Assembly: GCA_019752975.1 (NCBI GenBank)
Contig: JAIELM010000286.1
Span: 1-6,428 of the forward strand
Length of the DNA stretch: 6,428 nt
Origin: Undibacterium sp.
GTDB taxonomy: Bacteria > Pseudomonadota > Gammaproteobacteria > Burkholderiales > Burkholderiaceae_D
Reading direction: 5' to 3'
Shown here: positions 5,001 to 6,428 of the stretch, piece by piece
Layout: each line of letters opens with the position of its first letter
How positions within the stretch are numbered: position 1 is the first letter of the stretch
Program-made: the position numbers and the translations under genes
Notes under the pieces: model-generated
Told to the model about the DNA's origin: nothing
The model's input: only the letters and a program-made list of their open reading frames with translations
The model's database searches: none

Positions 5001-6428
5001 ATGGGAAGGTCGACCGTAAAGCACTCCCAGAGCCAGAAATGGGTAGTGGTAGTGCAGTCTATGTGGCGCCGCGAACTACCGCGGAAATCATGCTCGCCGC
5101 CATCTGGGCTAAGGTACTGCGCTTGGAACGGGTGGGGATTCATGATAACTTTTTTGAGTTGGGCGGACATTCACTGCTAGCGACTCAAGTGGCGAGCCAA
5201 GTGCGGGTGCAGTTTGCATGTCATATGGTTTTGCGTAACCTATTTGAAGCGCCCACGATTGCTCTGTTATGTGCACACTTAGCATTGATTGCTAATAGTG
5301 CTAACGATACCGCGCGCTTACCTCTACTGAGCTATAGTCGTGACCGGATACTGCCGCTTTCTTACGCTCAGCAACGCTTGTGGTTCATGCAGCAGTTGGA
5401 AGGGGATAGTGCGACTTACAATATGCCGGCTGCATTGCGTTTGCGCGGTAAACTTGATGCCAAGCTGCTGCATACAGCATTGCAGCAATTAGTGCAGCGG
5501 CACGAGATTTTGCGTTCGCAATTCATCGATATCGGTGGCGAACCGCGATTGGAGATCGCGACCAATTTAAGTTTTCCTTTAGACGTTTTTGAGATCAGTG
5601 AAGCAGAATTAGCGACGCGAGTTCAAGCGCACGCGAATCATCATTTTGATCTCGCTCAGGGACCACTGTTGATCGCCCAATTGCTGCGTTTAATTGAAAA
5701 TGAAGTGGACAATGAATATGTCTTGCTGATTAATATTCATCACATCATTTCTGATGGTTGGTCCTTGCAAATACTGGCCGGTGAATGGATGCAGTTATAC
5801 CACGCCAACTTGCACCAACGAGAGCACAATTTGGCAGACCTAGCCATCCAATATGCCGACTACGCTTGCTGGCAACGTGAGTATTTGGAAGGTGAGGTTA
5901 TAGAAAAGCAGTTGAGCTACTGGCAGGAAAATTTAGCAGGTGCGCCGGAATTACTCAATCTCCCCTTAGACCGCCCACGTGGACCAGTACAAAGTTTTGC
6001 AGGTGCGAGTGAGAATCTGAGTATAGAAACAGCGCTGACGCAAGGTCTGCACCAACTCAGTTTGCAAGAGAACGCTAGTATGTTCATGACCTTGCTGTCG
6101 GCTTTTGCACTATTAATGTCACGTTATAGCGGTGAAAGCGACATCATGATTGGCACTCCTTCTGCCAATCGTGATCAGCCCGAGTTGGAGGGACTGATAG
6201 GTCTGTTTCTTGGGAATCTGGTGCTGCGTATTGATCTCTCGGAGCAGCCAAGTTTTCGCACGCTATTGGGCCGTGCGCGCGCTACAGCTTTGGATGCCTA
6301 TTCCAACAGTGATGTGCCATTTGAACGCATCGTTGACGCCTTACAGTTGCAACGTGATCTAAGTCGTAATCCCTTGTTCCAAGTGTTTTTTAATATGGTT
6401 AACCTCCCTGAGCAATTACCGGAGGCAC
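1859..6428 (+). CDS. NRPS, N-terminal part (TubC_N-C-A-PCP-C...), 3'-truncated by window
   Basis: Second nonribosomal peptide synthetase, inferred to act directly after gene 1. From ATG 1859-1861 the frame stays open to the window end, giving 1523 complete codons plus one base; frame checks at motifs along its length found no frameshift. Domain order by residue: TubC-type docking domain 1-54, C domain about 75-515, A domain about 535-1060, PCP about 1070-1140, second C domain from about 1160 to the edge. That is one complete C-A-PCP module and the start of another, so the protein is at least bimodular. The start is supported by the ribosome binding site at 1842-1850 and by the docking domain beginning at the first residues. 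The gene overlaps gene 1 by one base, so the pair is probably co-transcribed and translationally coupled. It extends the gene 1 chain by one residue of undetermined identity, then passes it to the next module. No epimerase domain or dual C-domain signature is visible. No gene name can be assigned. Confidence 0.97.
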   Translation, partial: MPSRILLEATKKGIHLFLKDGTLAFKAPPGALTSELRAAITANKNALIDLLRSHEKSLTAAPQIKVREHEEGLGIASAMSSYSQQRLWLLDQIDGGSAHYNMPSALKLTGALDHPALSRAFSSILERHESLRTYFTLGDDAQVRQIIQPAKDMVVAVTDLSQMSADERDAKVFALLKAETTTGFDLSGDLMLRVRLLKLAQDEHILLVTMHHIASDGWSMTILINEFARLYTAYVEGQAYPLAPLAIQYADYAHWQRNWLQGQVLNSQLDYWAKQLASLPVAHSLPLDHARPQLQSFNGAFLETYIDVETSTALNALCQSVGATLFMGLHACFSILLSRYSNETDIVMGSPIANREQAEVAALIGFFANTLVLRSDLSNEPSFLTMLERSKAMLLDAYAHQQVPFEQIVERLQPQRSMSHSSLFQILLVLHNNIQGETLALPNLTLSPVEQTNNIAKYDLSLMVGESERGLELGWEYNTDLFEARTLERMALHFEFLLKGLLREPHKKIADIAMLAEAERHQLLVDWNDTKFDYPQKKCIHEFFEEQVKHSPDAIAVVFKDQQLSYAELNAKANQLAHFLVEKQGVQVDDLIGLCLERSLEMLVGILGTLKASAGYLPLDPSYPSERLHTMLVDAAPRVLLTQAHLLERLHPLESLHSTHTQVVALDGEWQEIAVYSPQNLARLPGQTTQQLAYVIYTSGSTGKPKAAGVQHIGVTNLLHWYAHEIGVDDHTRALVVTSFSFDLTQKNLLSGVLGGGQVHLSLEPFDPVNIIAEIEQHQITLVNLTPSAFYAIIDADNGNSLCSLRHVILGGEPISVARIAHLAKSYPLLKIVNSYGPTECSDVVAYHVLKGDWAADENAVIPLGRPIPNTQLYILDQHRHLVPQGVVGEIYIGGIGVGRGYLNRPELTEASFVPDPFRTDYSGRIYRTGDLGRWLADSTIEYLGRNDHQVKIRGFRIELGEIENALNAHVQVKESIVVARDMGTGDKRLVAYVVAYTADEERQEDPASSASKADLIAQLKRHLGLSLPDYMVPSFFVLMEALPLSPNGKVDRKALPEPEMGSGSAVYVAPRTTAEIMLAAIWAKVLRLERVGIHDNFFELGGHSLLATQVASQVRVQFACHMVLRNLFEAPTIALLCAHLALIANSANDTARLPLLSYSRDRILPLSYAQQRLWFMQQLEGDSATYNMPAALRLRGKLDAKLLHTALQQLVQRHEILRSQFIDIGGEPRLEIATNLSFPLDVFEISEAELATRVQAHANHHFDLAQGPLLIAQLLRLIENEVDNEYVLLINIHHIISDGWSLQILAGEWMQLYHANLHQREHNLADLAIQYADYACWQREYLEGEVIEKQLSYWQENLAGAPELLNLPLDRPRGPVQSFAGASENLSIETALTQGLHQLSLQENASMFMTLLSAFALLMSRYSGESDIMIGTPSANRDQPELEGLIGLFLGNLVLRIDLSEQPSFRTLLGRARATALDAYSNSDVPFERIVDALQLQRDLSRNPLFQVFFNMVNLPEQLPEA
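2081..3405 (+). other. Condensation domain 1 of gene 2, probably LCL type
   Basis: Peptide-bond-forming domain expected to take the chain from the gene 1 PCP. Core motifs by residue: SYSQQRLW (81-88), RHESLRT (127-133), HHIASDG (211-217, with catalytic His212 and structural Asp216), YADYAHWQ (249-256), IGFFANTLVLR (364-374), VPFEQIVERL, and SHSSLFQ (419-425). The active site is intact. The dual epimerisation/condensation signature (a second HH motif before the first core motif) is absent, and gene 1 has no epimerase domain, so the L-donor/L-acceptor class is favoured; telling it from the D-donor class needs a phylogeny. The first motif has Ser where Ala is usual (SYSQ for SxAQ), a mild variant. 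Confidence 0.93.
3464..5040 (+). other. Adenylation domain of gene 2, substrate undetermined
   Basis: Amino-acid activation domain starting at CIHEFFEEQ (Cys539). Motifs: LSYAELN (564-570), YTSGSTGKPK (697-706), FDLTQKN (742-748), NSYGPTEC (834-841), YRTGD, QVKIRGFRIELGEIE (from 950) and NGKVDRKAL with catalytic Lys1050. Pocket residues aligned by eye to GrsA are D743, L744, K747, N784, I809, G811, S835, D843, V844 and K1050, giving DLKNIGSDVK. I do not recognise this code. Asp235 (GrsA numbering) and the final lysine are kept, so an alpha-amino acid is expected. The pocket carries both a lysine and an extra aspartate, which suggests a polar or charged side chain, but that is speculation. The phosphate loop ends KPKAAG instead of KPKG. 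A long acidic and serine-rich loop (around 4850-4905) lies before motif A9. Confidence 0.92.
3473..3601 (+). repeat. Paralogous A-domain head, copy 2 (pairs with 12-140)
   Basis: Matches bases 12-140 codon for codon without gaps. Further exact short identities link the two A domains, for example GCCTATGTGATTTACAC at 465-481 and 3935-3951, and CCCGATTACATGGTGCC at 1449-1465 and 4943-4959, whereas the substrate-pocket regions between motifs A3 and A5 differ strongly. Confidence 0.75.
5060..5283 (+). other. Peptidyl carrier protein (PCP) domain of gene 2
   Basis: Carrier domain with motif DNFFELGGHSLLATQ; the phosphopantetheine attachment serine is residue 1105 (5171-5173). As in gene 1, the LGGHSL form fits a PCP feeding a C domain directly. 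It holds the residue activated by the preceding A domain and, after condensation, the extended chain. Confidence 0.95.
5336..6428 (+). other. Condensation domain 2 of gene 2, cut by window end
   Basis: Second C domain, opening another module. Seen by residue: SYAQQRLW (1168-1175), RHEILRS, IHHIISDGWS (catalytic His1295, Asp1299), YADYACWQRE, a variant fifth motif IGLFLGNLVLR, VPFERIVDAL and RNPLFQVFF near the edge. About 360 of the roughly 450 residues usual for the family are present. No dual epimerisation/condensation HH motif precedes the first core motif, and no epimerase precedes it, so an L-donor class is favoured. An A domain should follow beyond the window. Confidence 0.92.

Noticed and set aside
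4664..5170. Two short minus-strand open frames opposite the gene 2 A domain and PCP
   Set aside because: They are antisense to motif A8 and the carrier motif, with no homology that I recognise.
5280..5360. Possible epimerisation or dual epimerisation/condensation domain after the gene 2 PCP
   Set aside because: The linker has no HHxxxxGD-like motif and the following domain has normal C-domain motifs with HHIISDG, so a plain C domain fits better.

Overview
The window lies inside a nonribosomal peptide synthetase (NRPS) gene cluster. All of it is coding on the + strand: two large NRPS genes, each cut by a window edge, and no intergenic DNA. Gene 1 (bases 1-1859) is the 3' end of a synthetase: one adenylation (A) domain, one peptidyl carrier protein (PCP) and a short acidic tail. 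Gene 2 (bases 1859-6428) is the 5' part of the next synthetase: an N-terminal TubC-type docking domain, then condensation (C), A and PCP domains and most of a second C domain that runs off the window. No tRNA, rRNA, CRISPR array, insertion sequence, promoter or terminator was seen.

The genes look like one assembly line. Gene 1 ends in TAATG, so its stop and the start of gene 2 share one base, and the Shine-Dalgarno-like sequence of gene 2 lies in the last codons of gene 1. The C-terminus of gene 1 (ending DDIEEGMF) looks like the short acidic motif that beta-hairpin docking domains bind, and gene 2 begins with such a domain. The inferred flow is: the gene 1 A domain activates an amino acid (binding-pocket code DAQDLGVVDK, matching the published glutamine code), loads it on Ser (1677-1679), and hands the chain in trans to the first C domain of gene 2. 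Gene 2 adds a second amino acid (code DLKNIGSDVK, not recognised) on Ser1105 and passes the chain to the next C domain. No epimerisation, methylation, thioesterase or reductase domain is visible, and neither C domain shows the dual epimerisation/condensation signature, so L-configured residues are the simplest reading for this stretch.

The organism is probably a Gram-negative proteobacterium. This rests on domain-sequence style, the TubC-type docking arrangement and a base composition that looks roughly balanced. Genus cannot be fixed from this window; a beta- or gammaproteobacterium is a low-confidence guess. The final product cannot be named because both ends of the pathway are missing.
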